This document shows positions 1 to 8,700 of a stretch of 38,684 nt of DNA, piece after piece. Both the position numbers and the translations under genes were made by a program. Each line of letters opens with the position of its first letter. Within the stretch, counting starts at the first letter, position 1. The notes beneath the pieces are model-generated. The model was not told the origin of the DNA and searched no databases. It saw only the letters and a list, made by a program, of their open reading frames with translations. The DNA is from Bacteroidales bacterium (GTDB taxonomy: Bacteria; Bacteroidota; Bacteroidia; Bacteroidales; Lentimicrobiaceae): NCBI GenBank assembly GCA_016788045.1, contig JAEUTG010000008.1, forward strand, positions 1-38,684. Direction: 5' to 3'.

Positions 1-290
1 GGTGTCAATTGTCGGAGGAGAAACGCTAACGGGTTGTATTGGTGTCGTGCATACGCCCCGGAAAATAAGACGCGTGCCAACGTTTAGGGGGGGCACATGG
101 CGGGAGAGATGCGCCAATGGTTTAAATTGGTGTCGTTCACACGCGTCAGAAAATAAGACGCGCGCGAACATCGGTTCAGGGGGACGCGCGCCAGCTAAGC
201 ATCCCTGGTGGTTGGGCGGTGCCGACAGTTATCGGTACGAAACCACCTTCCATGATGGGTGCAGAAATGACAAAATCTGCGAATGACGCA
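1..290. repeat. Left piece of the hairpin-repeat mosaic (cut by window edge)
   Basis: This stretch has no gene and is made of the same modules as 2530-4410. It holds two copies of the core unit (about 44-85 and 132-172), whose centre is CGCGTC-AGAAAATAA-GACGCG, a 6-bp inverted repeat around an A-rich loop. A 41-nt hairpin follows at 207-247. The first 43 bases match about 3690-3731, so the window opens inside a repeat. Bases 290-381, between the mosaic and the receptor stop, show only T/C-rich low-complexity sequence. The short open frames here look like accidental translations of repeats. Confidence 0.8.
207..247. repeat. 41-nt imperfect hairpin, copy 1
   Basis: Arms GGTGGTT (207-213) and AACCACC (241-247) enclose a second, imperfect inner stem around the sequence ATCGGTAC. 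The same 41-nt unit recurs at 3101, 3806 and 4168. Every copy is preceded by a GCCAGCT(G/A)AG(T/C)ATCCC-like segment and followed by TTCCA(C/T/G)GATGGGTGCAG. Confidence 0.75.
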
Positions 291-381
291 GAATCTTTAT
301 TTCTACATTTCTCCTTGTCCCCATTTCTCCTTGTCCCCTTGTCACAAGCTAATAGACGAAATCCAGCCGGAGCAGTATATC

Positions 382-2427
382 TCACAGCACAAGCTTCACG
401 CCGCCCATCACCCAACGCCCGGCCTGCGGCACATTCGCATGGTCAAGGATACGCGCATCCGTCAGGTTGGTGGCTTCGGCGAAGAGCTGAATCTTCCGGA
501 AATCGTAATGCGCTTTCACATCCAGCTGAATCACTGGTTTGTAGGGGATTTCCTCCGAAAAACTTCCATCAGCAAAGGGCTGGTAACCACCGGCCCTGTC
601 CTGCCACGAGAGCTTCCAGGTGAGGCCGCTTCGGGTGCTGAAGCGGTGGCTGAAGCCTGCATCCAGCTTATGCCGCAGGTGATCGAGTACATACAGCGAG
701 GTAAAGCCTTCGCTCTCCTTGTCAGCCTGCAGCCAGGTATAATGAATGGATACGTTGCTCAGGAATTTATTCAGGCCGGTGCCCCCGAAATTCAGGTTGA
801 ATCCGGCCTCCGCACCCGTGATATTAACCCGGGTGAGGTTGAGGCTGCGCCACTTTTCATCGCCCGGGAACTTCGCCCAGTCAATCATGTTGCGGCCCCA
901 GCGGCGGTATGTCAGTAGCTCAGCATTAACCCTGCCTTTGCTGATTTTCAGTCCCGTTTCAAGCGAAATAGCCTCCTCCGGCTTCAGATCGGGATTGCCC
1001 AGGTTGGTGGGACCGGCATAAAACAGATCGGTAAAGGTAGGCAGCCTGAGGGTGCGGTTGACCGATGCAACCCACCGCAAGTGCTGACTTACCTGCCAGC
1101 CGGCATCCAGACCTGGATAGAGGCTGATGCCCTGTGGCAGAGAGTTGTTGAGGTGTGCAAGCAGTCCTCCAGAAAGGGAAAGCCTTCCGGCATAGACCGC
1201 CTGCTCGGCCATCAGGCTCAGGTGTTGCCGCTGATACGAACGGGTGAAAAAAATGCCGCTTTCGCCAGGAACCGCTACCGGTACCGCCAGTTCGTTGCCC
1301 AACACATTGCTGAAGATGTGCTCATAACGGTAGTCCAGCCCCAGCGAACTCCGGAAGCGGGAGGAAGTCCGCATCCAGTTTGCTGAAGCCCCCGCAACAT
1401 CGGTCATGTGGTAGTTGTGTGTGGTGTACCATTCGGGTGCAGCGTCGCGGAAAAGCTCGAAGCGGTCGTGATGACGCCTCCAGTAAATCAATGGCCTGAA
1501 GGTTGTTTTTCCGGTGATTTCACTACTCAGAGAGAAAAATCCCGATTTAGTCTCTTCAAACTGGTTCGGATATCTGGGTGTATAGAAGCTGTTGGCCGCG
1601 AAGGCCCGCACGGTGTAACCCGTTTGAAAGCTCAGCGGAATTTTCAGCAGGCTCAGGCGCGACTGATAATACAGGTTGAGGTTTTCAAAATCGGTGTTGG
1701 GGATATATCCATCGCTGCGGTTTCCGTCAACTGACAGGAAATGCGCAGTTTTGCCGGCTTCGAACGAAGCATTGACGCTTGCTCTGGCGAATCCGTATTC
1801 ACCGCCTGCAAGCGTAACCGCGAGGCTTTTTTCACCTGGCTCCCGGGTGATGATGTTGATGGCTCCGTTGAAGGCATTGGGACCGAAAATACGGGCTCCG
1901 GGGCCCTGCAATACTTCGATGCGCTGAATTGCAGACAGGTCAACCGGAAGATTCAGGTTGTGGTGGCCCGTCTGCGGGTCGGTGAGGTTGACCCCGTTGA
2001 GCAGGATCAGTGTCTGGTCGAAAGTTCCGCCTCTGATGCTGATGTCGGCCTGCATCCCGAAAGCCCCCCGCTGTCTGATATCAACCCCGCTTACATGTTC
2101 AAGCAGGCCTGCCAGACCGGTGGCGGGTGACTGCTCGATTTCGGCTTTGGTGATTACCTGTACCGTACGCATCAGCTGCGACTGGACGGTAGGGGTCCGT
2201 TGCGCGCTGACGACGACCTCCCCGAGATCAATCTCCCGGTTGGTTTTGTCTGTACGACTGCTGTCGGGCTGCTCCTGGCTGTGGCCTGGCAGCACCAGAA
2301 TGGAACACGACAGACTGAGTACCCCGATGCGGATGTGTTGCTTCAGGCTGTTGAATACCGCGTAACTTCTGCGGGTCCAGCGCCTGAAACAGACAAACTT
2401 ACGGGAAGGTGTCTGTTTGTTTTCCAT
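382..2427 (-). CDS. TonB-dependent outer-membrane receptor (BtuB/CirA-like)
   Basis: Predicted 681-residue outer-membrane receptor that imports a scarce ligand (siderophore, cobalamin or similar) using TonB energy. A signal peptide with a long basic N-region ends near residue 51 (hydrophobic core IGVLSLSCSILVLPG, then HSQ). The segment DLGEVVVSAQRTP resembles a TonB box. The plug domain follows (about 65-205), with VSGVDIRQRG, ISIRGGTFDQT and the typical RIEVLQGPGARIFGPNAFNG. The rest is a barrel ending in VMGGVKLVL. There is no carboxypeptidase-like N-terminal extension, so it is not a SusC-type protein, and no SusD partner is adjacent. The ATG at 2427 was chosen because a TACCTTTG box at 2452-2459 lies inside the longer reading frame. 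The ligand cannot be told from sequence. The gene is flanked on both sides by the repeat mosaic. Confidence 0.93.
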   Translation of the reverse strand: MENKQTPSRKFVCFRRWTRRSYAVFNSLKQHIRIGVLSLSCSILVLPGHSQEQPDSSRTDKTNREIDLGEVVVSAQRTPTVQSQLMRTVQVITKAEIEQSPATGLAGLLEHVSGVDIRQRGAFGMQADISIRGGTFDQTLILLNGVNLTDPQTGHHNLNLPVDLSAIQRIEVLQGPGARIFGPNAFNGAINIITREPGEKSLAVTLAGGEYGFARASVNASFEAGKTAHFLSVDGNRSDGYIPNTDFENLNLYYQSRLSLLKIPLSFQTGYTVRAFAANSFYTPRYPNQFEETKSGFFSLSSEITGKTTFRPLIYWRRHHDRFELFRDAAPEWYTTHNYHMTDVAGASANWMRTSSRFRSSLGLDYRYEHIFSNVLGNELAVPVAVPGESGIFFTRSYQRQHLSLMAEQAVYAGRLSLSGGLLAHLNNSLPQGISLYPGLDAGWQVSQHLRWVASVNRTLRLPTFTDLFYAGPTNLGNPDLKPEEAISLETGLKISKGRVNAELLTYRRWGRNMIDWAKFPGDEKWRSLNLTRVNITGAEAGFNLNFGGTGLNKFLSNVSIHYTWLQADKESEGFTSLYVLDHLRHKLDAGFSHRFSTRSGLTWKLSWQDRAGGYQPFADGSFSEEIPYKPVIQLDVKAHYDFRKIQLFAEATNLTDARILDHANVPQAGRWVMGGVKLVL

Positions 2428-2451
2428 AATGATCTGTTTATAAATGTGGGG

Positions 2452-2459
2452 CAAAGGTA
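2452..2459 (-). promoter_or_regulatory. Putative -7 box TACCTTTG for the TonB receptor
   Basis: Minus-strand TACCTTTG matches the Bacteroidota -7 consensus TAnnTTTG and lies 24 bases before the ATG at 2427. No clear -33 TTG was found at the usual spacing. Confidence 0.6.
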
Positions 2460-2542
2460 AGGTTTTCGGACGGGAGGGCAGTGGAAAAGTTAGGTGATGC
2501 CGTGAGGGTGGGGGATTTATGGAGAGGTTGGGGGCACGCGCC

Positions 2543-2585
2543 TGCCTGTCTGCCTTTCTGCCTGCCACATTCATGCAGACAGGCA
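2543..2585. repeat. Hairpin repeat with 11-bp arms, copy 1
   Basis: TGCCTGTCTGC (2543-2553) pairs with GCAGACAGGCA (2575-2585) around a pyrimidine-rich loop. A near-identical hairpin lies at 2947-2989. Both are followed by AAGTCGGGGGACGCGC and then by a core unit. Confidence 0.8.
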
Positions 2586-2801
2586 GACAAGTCGGGGGAC
2601 GCGCGCCAACGGGTTGCATTGGGGTCGTTCACGCGCGTCAGAAAATAAGACGCGCGCGAACATCGGGGCAGGGGGATGCGCGCGAACTTCGGGGAGGGAT
2701 TCATTGCGAGGTATCGGGGCACGCGACAAGAGCCGCGCGCCAACCGGTTTCAAAGTCAAGGCGTGAGGGGTTCGCTCGAGTTGTGCCAATGCTGAATCTG
2801 C

Positions 2802-2881
2802 GCCCTGAAAGGGCAGCTTAAAAAGCCCGGGGCACCGCCCCGGGCACTAAAGATGAATGGGCATTTTCGCCCTGAAGGGGC
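2802..2881. repeat. Triple-hairpin GC-rich repeat element
   Basis: Three hairpins occur in 80 bases. They are GCCCT-GAA-AGGGC (2802-2814), a 9-bp stem GCCCGGGGC-ACC-GCCCCGGGC split at 2825-2833/2837-2845, and GCCCT-GAA-GGGGC (2869-2881). This element is distinct from the core unit. The first and third hairpins are near copies of each other. Confidence 0.75.
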
Positions 2882-2946
2882 AGGTTAAACCTACCCGCAA
2901 CAAACATCTGGATTCGTAGTGACCAGTAGGGTCAGGGGCACGCGCC

Positions 2947-2989
2947 TGCCTGTCTGCCTTTCTGCCTGCAGCATTCAGGCAGACAGGCA
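2947..2989. repeat. Hairpin repeat with 11-bp arms, copy 2
   Basis: TGCCTGTCTGC (2947-2957) and GCAGACAGGCA (2979-2989) repeat the hairpin at 2543-2585, with small differences in the loop. Confidence 0.8.
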
Positions 2990-3100
2990 GACAAGTCGGG
3001 GGACGCGCTCCAACGGGTTGAATTGGAGTCGTTCACACGCGTCAGAAAATAAGACGCGCGCGAACATCGGGGCAGGGGGATGCGCCAGCTGAGTATCCCA

Positions 3101-3141
3101 GGTGGTTGAGCGGTGGCGATAGTTATCGGTACGAAACCACC
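3101..3141. repeat. 41-nt imperfect hairpin, copy 2
   Basis: Outer arms GGTGGTT (3101-3107) and AACCACC (3135-3141) are identical to the other copies. The inner left arm reads GTGGCGAT here against GTGCCGAT in copy 3, which weakens the inner stem. Confidence 0.75.
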
Positions 3142-3227
3142 TTCCACGATGGGTGCAGAAATGACGAAATCTGAGAATGACGAAGAATTCATGCGTCTGC
3201 CGGGTTGCACTCACCAACAGATGGAGG

Positions 3228-3733
3228 CCGACCCCGGAGGGGTCAAATATGGGTAGAAAAGATTCACAAATTGAATTTTAACGACCCCAGCGGGGTCGAA
3301 TGTTGATACCGAGTCCGGTTTTTAACGAGGGTAGCCCGTTCGGGCCAGGGGCACGTGTCGGGGGCCGTGCGCCAACGGTTTCAAAATCGAAACAGGGGGC
3401 ACGCGTCAGAAAATAAGACGCGTGCGAACATCTGGCAGAGGACGCACGCCAACGGGTTTTTTTTGGGTCGTTCACAGAGGCCGACCCCGGAGGGGTCAAA
3501 TATGGGTAGAAAAGATTCACAAATTGAATTTTAACGACCCCAGCGGGGTCGAATGTGAGAACCGAGTCTGGATTTCTACGAGCGCAGCCCGTTCGGGCTG
3601 GGGGCACGTGTCGGGGGCCGTGCGCCAACGGTTTCAAAATCGAAACAGGGGGCACGCGTCAGAAAATAAGACGCGTGCCAACGTTTCGGGAGTCACTTGT
3701 CGGAGGAGAAGCGCCAACGAGTTGTATTGGAGT
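3228..3733. repeat. Tandem duplication, 253-bp period, with twin GACCCC hairpins
   Basis: Two consecutive copies start near 3228 and 3481. Each has GACCCC-GGA-GGGGTC (3230-3244; 3483-3497), then 53 bases later GACCCC-AGC-GGGGTC (3283-3297; 3536-3550). A GCCCG-TT-CGGGC hairpin follows (3334-3345; about 3587-3598), and then a shortened core unit (3401; 3654). The constant 253-base offset of all four landmarks shows a direct duplication. The copies differ by scattered substitutions. Confidence 0.8.
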
Positions 3734-3805
3734 CGTTCACACGCGTCAGAAAAATAAGACGCGCGCGAACATCGGGGCAGGGGGATGCGCCAGCTGAGTA
3801 TCCCT

Positions 3806-3846
3806 GGTGGTTGAGCGGTGCCGATAGTTATCGGTACGAAACCACC
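3806..3846. repeat. 41-nt imperfect hairpin, copy 3
   Basis: Outer arms GGTGGTT and AACCACC are intact, and the inner arms GTGCCGAT/ATCGGTAC pair with one G-T wobble. This is the best-paired of the four copies. Confidence 0.75.
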
Positions 3847-3934
3847 TTCCACGATGGGTGCAGAAATGACGAAATCTGCGAATGACGAAGAATGCATGCG
3901 CCAACCGGGGTGCATGCGCCAACAGCTGGATGCC

Positions 3935-4050
3935 GACCCCAGAGGGGTCAAATATGGGTAGAAAAGATTCACAAATTGAATTTTAACGACCCCAGCGGGG
4001 TCGAATGTTGATACCGAGTCCGGTTTTTAACGAGGGTAGCCCGTTCGGGC
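3935..4050. repeat. Third copy of the twin GACCCC hairpin module
   Basis: GACCCC-AGA-GGGGTC (3935-3949), GACCCC-AGC-GGGGTC (3988-4002) and GCCCG-TT-CGGGC (4039-4050) keep the same 53-base hairpin spacing as the two tandem copies at 3228-3733. Confidence 0.78.
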
Positions 4051-4167
4051 CAGGGGCACGTGTCGGGGGAAGCGCGCCAACGGGTTGAATTGGGGTCGTT
4101 CACACGCGTCAGAAAATAAGACGCGCGCGAACATCGGGGCAGGGGGATGCGCCAGCTGAGTATCCCA

Positions 4168-4208
4168 GGTGGTTGAGCGGTGGCGATAGTTATCGGTACG
4201 AAACCACC
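4168..4208. repeat. 41-nt imperfect hairpin, copy 4
   Basis: Outer arms GGTGGTT (4168-4174) and AACCACC (4202-4208). The inner arm carries the GTGGCGAT variant also seen in the 3101 copy. Confidence 0.75.
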
Positions 4209-4468
4209 TTCCAGGATGGGTGCAGAAATGACGAAATCTGAGAATGACTAAGAATTCACGCGTCGGGGAACGCGCACCAACGGTTTTTATTGGGGTCGTT
4301 CGCACGCGTCAGAAAATAAGACGCGCGCGAACATCTGGCAGAGGACGCACGCCAACGGTTTTTTTTTGGGTCGTTCACACGCGTCAGAAAATAAGACGCG
4401 CGCGAACACCTGGCGGGGACTGATTAAAGACGAAATCTTCAATTGAAGCAGGGTGTACCCAGGGCTCC

Positions 4469-5716
4469 TTACATCTTCTTGTCGACGTACTCTGTCAGCT
4501 TGCCGAGCATATTCACGTAGCTGCCGAATTCGTTGTCGTACCAGCCGAAAATCTTGGCGTGGCAAACAGGGATCATTACATCCTGAGTGAGGTCGACGCC
4601 GAAATTCTTGAGCAGCGCCGGGTTCAGCGCCATAAAACCGGTGCGGGTGTGGGTTTCAATGCCTTCAATCACCACGGCAGCCCGGCGCCCGATCATGTCG
4701 GCACTTACATTCTGTTCCTCGCTGAACTCCAGCAGCCCATGGGCCGGCCCGTTGGCAGTTTCCTGGTAAATCCGGTTCAGAAATTCACGGGTAATGATGG
4801 GGTCGCCGATGTCGTTGAGCGGTGAATGAAAGGTGATGTTCAGGATAATCAGACTGGCGGTATTGGTGGGGATGCGCACCGAATCGGCCATAAAACCTAC
4901 CTTCTGGACATCGGGAATGATTTTTTCCAGCGCCTTCGCGGCACCGGTAGAGGTGATGATGATGTTGTTGAGTACCGATCTGCTTTTCCTCAGGTCGGAA
5001 GTGCCGGCAGAAGGCACCGAATCGAGAATGCTCTGGGTGCTGGTGGAAGCATGAATGGTAGACATCGAAGCAGTGAGGATGGTGGATGTCTCGGGGGTGT
5101 CGAGCAGGGGTTTCATCATGTGCGACAGCCCGGTGGTGGTACAGCTGGCCGCTGAGATGATGTGGTGCTTGTTCACATCAAAATCGAGGTGGTTGATACC
5201 GAACACCATCATGGTTGAATCGGCCGGCATCTTCAGCGTGGAATCCTTGATCTTGAAGGGTGCACTGGCGAGTACTTTCTCAGCTCCTGCTTCCAGGTGG
5301 CCGCGTAAGCTGCCTTTGGCATTGTCGGCCGGAACGGTGGGGTCGAGGAAGGCTCCGGTGCAGTCAACCACCAGCCTTACGTTATGGGCAGCCCAGTTGA
5401 TGTCGCGCGGATTGCGGGCAGTGTTCAGAAACTGTACCGGCATGCCGTCAAACTCAACCAGATTCTGAGCGGAATCAACAATCCTTACTTCTGCCCGCCG
5501 GCCCGAATGGCCGTACAAAAAATTCGACAGTGATCCATAGGTTGAATCGTTTACAATGTTGTGGATCAGGGCTTCGAGATTTTTACCCACGTTTCGTCCG
5601 ACATTTACCACAATGCCCCCGAAGTGTTTATTGAGAATATGATTCCAGAGGGTGAGCTTCCCGATGCGCCCGGCCCCATTGATACCCAGCAGGTTTTTTC
5701 CGTTCTGTCGTTCCAT
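4469..5716 (-). CDS. Glyceraldehyde-3-phosphate dehydrogenase family protein, long atypical form
   Basis: Predicted 415-residue cytosolic enzyme of the GAPDH family, which oxidises glyceraldehyde 3-phosphate to 1,3-bisphosphoglycerate with NAD(P). The Rossmann motif GINGAGRIGK is at residues 11-20. The active-site stretch ISAASCTTTG puts the nucleophile at Cys192, with His222 in STIHAST as the likely base. NIIITSTGAAKALEKIIPD and the C-terminal GWYDNEFGSYVNML are family signatures. Oddities: classical enzymes read SCTTNC where this reads SCTTTG, and about 80 extra residues (classical length about 335) include a long segment around 300-385. The frame extends to a TTG at 5755, but the ATG at 5716 starts just before the Rossmann strand. 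It lies 47 bases after the stop of the PPDK-like gene on the same strand, probably in one operon. Whether it is glycolytic or uses another aldehyde phosphate is not certain. Confidence 0.88.
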   Translation of the reverse strand: MERQNGKNLLGINGAGRIGKLTLWNHILNKHFGGIVVNVGRNVGKNLEALIHNIVNDSTYGSLSNFLYGHSGRRAEVRIVDSAQNLVEFDGMPVQFLNTARNPRDINWAAHNVRLVVDCTGAFLDPTVPADNAKGSLRGHLEAGAEKVLASAPFKIKDSTLKMPADSTMMVFGINHLDFDVNKHHIISAASCTTTGLSHMMKPLLDTPETSTILTASMSTIHASTSTQSILDSVPSAGTSDLRKSRSVLNNIIITSTGAAKALEKIIPDVQKVGFMADSVRIPTNTASLIILNITFHSPLNDIGDPIITREFLNRIYQETANGPAHGLLEFSEEQNVSADMIGRRAAVVIEGIETHTRTGFMALNPALLKNFGVDLTQDVMIPVCHAKIFGWYDNEFGSYVNMLGKLTEYVDKKM

Positions 5717-5763
5717 ATCAGCGTGTGTTTGGTTGGTTTTCTTTTGATGATGCAATATACAAA

Positions 5764-8700
5764 TTACATGATTTCAGCGAGTTTAACGGGATAATTTCCT
5801 TCGTAAATATTCCCCAGGTTACCATCAATGGCAATCAGATCGCCGCTGCGGAGTGTTTTTCCATTAATCATGCAGAGTTTATCTCTTTCATTTACAATTA
5901 GTTCGGTGCAGTTTACCACGCATGTTTTGTCGAGCCTTACCGCGGTAACTGCTGCATGAGAGGTGGAACCGCCGCGGGCAGTAACCAGTCCGTCGCACGC
6001 GAAAATCATCCCGATGTCGTCGGGTACCGTGTCGGGGCGCACCAGAATCTTGTTTTCCTTGCGGTCGGCATACAGCTTCAGGTCGTCCATGTCGAAGGCC
6101 AGTATGCCGTTCATGACCCCTTTGCCCAGTCCGATTCCCCTGCCCAGCAGGTTCATCTCGTTCACCTTGCAATCAAAGACATAACTCAGGTCGGGCTTTC
6201 GGATTTCCTGATCGCGGGTCTGCAGGATGTATAAATCAGCGGGGTCATTGCTTTCAAAGGTAAACTCTATCTCCTGATGACTGAACCCATGCGTTTCGGT
6301 GAGGGCTCTGGCGATCCCCAGCAAGCGGTTGTAGATACCTGGAACAGAGGTCTGCATGGAAATGCCCTTGTCGCCAAACATCAGTTTGCGCTGCCGCTCG
6401 GTGACCGGCCATGGGTTTACCAGCCCGGCTACGATGTCTTCACCCTGGCTGCAGAACGTGAAATCGCCGTAAAGGTGAACGCCTGTCTGTTCCAGATCGG
6501 GGGCATGGGTAAACAACACGCCGGTTCCGGAGTCGCGGTGCAGATTTCCCAGCACCATTTTCTGGATGATGACTGCAGTACCCCACTCATCGGCAATCTG
6601 CAGATAGTCGCGGTACACCTGGGCGCGTTCACTCGACCATGACTCCAGCACATTGAAGATCACCTGTTTTAGTTGTTCAAAGGGTTCTTCTTTGAAGCGG
6701 ATGTTGTGACTGATCAGGATTTCCTTGTAGGCAAATGCCATTTCGCGCATCTGGGCCGGCGGGAAATCTATTTTCTGGTTGATGCTGTAGCGTTTCTTGA
6801 AGTCGATCATCACCTGGTCGAACTCGTCGCGTGCGATACCATAGGCCATGCCCCAGCTCTGAAGAAAACGTCGGTAGCAATCCCATGAGGTCCATCCAAA
6901 ATTGTTCTGTTTGCTCAGCGCCTCCACAATTGAGTCATTCAGGCCCACGTTGAGGTAGGTGTTCATCGCTCCAGGCATAGAAATGGCTGTTCCCGAACGC
7001 ACCGACAACAGCAATGGATTGTTGGGATTGCCGAACTGCTGACCGGTAAGTTTCTCGAGCCCGGCAATCTGCCGGCGGATCATCTGGTCGAACTCTTTTT
7101 CAATCAGGGGATTTTGCAGAATGGCTTCCCGCCTTCTGAAGATCTCGGTAGTAAGCACAAACCCCGGTGGAATGGGAAACCCGAGCAGGTAAAGTTTTTT
7201 GAGGAAGTAGGCTTTGGAACCCAGGAACACCTGGTTGTCCATCTCGGGCGTTTCACGGTAGAGCGATGAGATAACCATATCGGTGTTGTACGACATGATG
7301 CTGCGGATGGTCTCTTCCGGGTAGGCATCAACCATCTGCCTGAAGGAGCCGAGAATACGGGCAATAAATCCATCCAGCTGCTGCACCATGAAAGCTGAAG
7401 AAAGCATTTCGCGGTAAAACTGTTCCGATTTACGCACCATAAACTGCTTGCCCGAAGCTTCGTCACGTTTCATTTCTTCAGGGAAAATCTGCGGGATCAC
7501 AACCCTGAGCTGACGGTCGTAAACACGCAGGAAATACTTGCTGATGATCTCACGCACACTGCCCGACATGAACTGCAGGATGTTGATGTACTGCCCCACC
7601 GAGAAGCTCGACGAACTCAGGCTGAAGCGGAACATCTTGAGGTTGGAGTCGAATCCCTGATCGCTCACCCCGTCGAGTTCGAGCCCTTCGCGGAAGAGTT
7701 CCAGCACGATGTAAATGCGGCGAAGGGTTTTGGCCGTGATGTAGTCGAGGTTAATGGTGCTGATCAGTTGTTCCATCATCCCGGCAGCCACTTTTTCGAG
7801 CCTGAAGGTAAGCCCGAGCGCCTCGAATTTCTGCTCGCGGTACTTGCCATACATGCTTGGAATCCCGATGGCAATGTGGCGCTTGTGGTAAATGTCTTCC
7901 CAGCCTTCGGTTTTTTCATCGCTCATAATGATGGTGTTGAGCTTCCGCATGAAATGGAATACCTGCTTGAGCGAACGGTCGGGCTGATTGCGGTCGATCA
8001 CACTCAGCAGGCCGTCGATCTCTTTCTGGCTGAAGAAATTGAATTTGTGAAGCAAAACCCCGAGGTTAACGGTATTGAAGGAGTATTTCTCCTGCAGAAG
8101 CTCTATGAGCCTGAAGATGTAAAAGATGCGCTGCTTGTCGAGGTTGTTGTCTGACTCAATGGAGTCAAGCTGTTTTTTAATCCTGTCAGAAGGGATGCTC
8201 ATCAGGGCATCGGGCATGCAGTTGTTGATTACGCAAAGCTTTTTCAGCAGTGTGCTGATGCCTGTGAACCACATGGAATCGGGCGAAAGCGTCAGTTTTA
8301 CATCCTCCGGAAGACGCTCATCCAGGATAGAGGCATTGCCATCGTACCAATAACGTATAATATTGGTAGTCAGGTCTATATGGGTGTTATTGCTTTCTGT
8401 GTGAACCTGCTTTCGCAGAAAATGGATGAGGCGGTCGTTGCGGTGTGAGAGCTCATCCATGGCCGTTGTTACCTCGCGCAGCTCACCTTCAGCTCCGATT
8501 TCATTAAAATACACCGGAAAGATACGGGCTAACTGTTTGATCTGCTTAAAAATAGGTTTGATATCGGAATTGAGCAGGGCCGTAACATCGCGCTGAAACA
8601 GATCGGTATCCGACACAAATACCCCGCCCAGGCGCAGGTGAATGATGAGTGCTGATAGCAGGTCGAGGAAAGTAAGCGGCGAGTATTCAATCAGTTCCAT

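Larger units (their letters stand above)
2530..4410. repeat. Mosaic array of structured intergenic repeats, about 1.9 kb
   Basis: This gene-free interval between the TonB receptor and the GAPDH gene is built from interleaved repeat modules. The core unit (about 41 nt, GTCGTTCAC-ACGCGTC-AGAAAATAA-GACGCG) appears at 2624-2664, 3028-3068, 3732-3773, 4095-4135, 4295-4335 and 4370-4410. Shorter forms lacking the first bases are at 3401-3432 and 3654-3682, and two more copies lie at 44-85 and 132-172. Distances between copies vary from about 75 to over 400 bases, so this is not a simple tandem array. Open frames inside are short, overlapping, on both strands and contain repeated nonsense peptides, so I read the interval as non-coding. 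The remaining stretches (2460-2529 and 4411-4468) show no feature. Confidence 0.85.

Noticed and set aside
283..918. 211-residue plus-strand frame opposite the TonB receptor
   Set aside because: Antisense shadow of a gene with clear plug and barrel motifs; its own product has no recognisable domain.
3634..3972. Minus-strand open frames of 80-125 residues inside the mosaic, with a recurring peptide reading FVISAPIVEGGFVPIT
   Set aside because: The peptide recurs only because the 41-nt hairpin module is repeated; frames overlap on both strands, lack domains and vary between copies.
2624..4410. CRISPR-like array
   Set aside because: Core copies are irregularly spaced (75 to over 400 bases), the intervening DNA is itself repeated, and no cas gene is nearby.
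5717..5755. TTG start at 5755 for the GAPDH-like gene
   Set aside because: The ATG at 5716 lies directly before the Rossmann strand; the 13 extra residues add no family sequence and would reach almost to the upstream stop codon.
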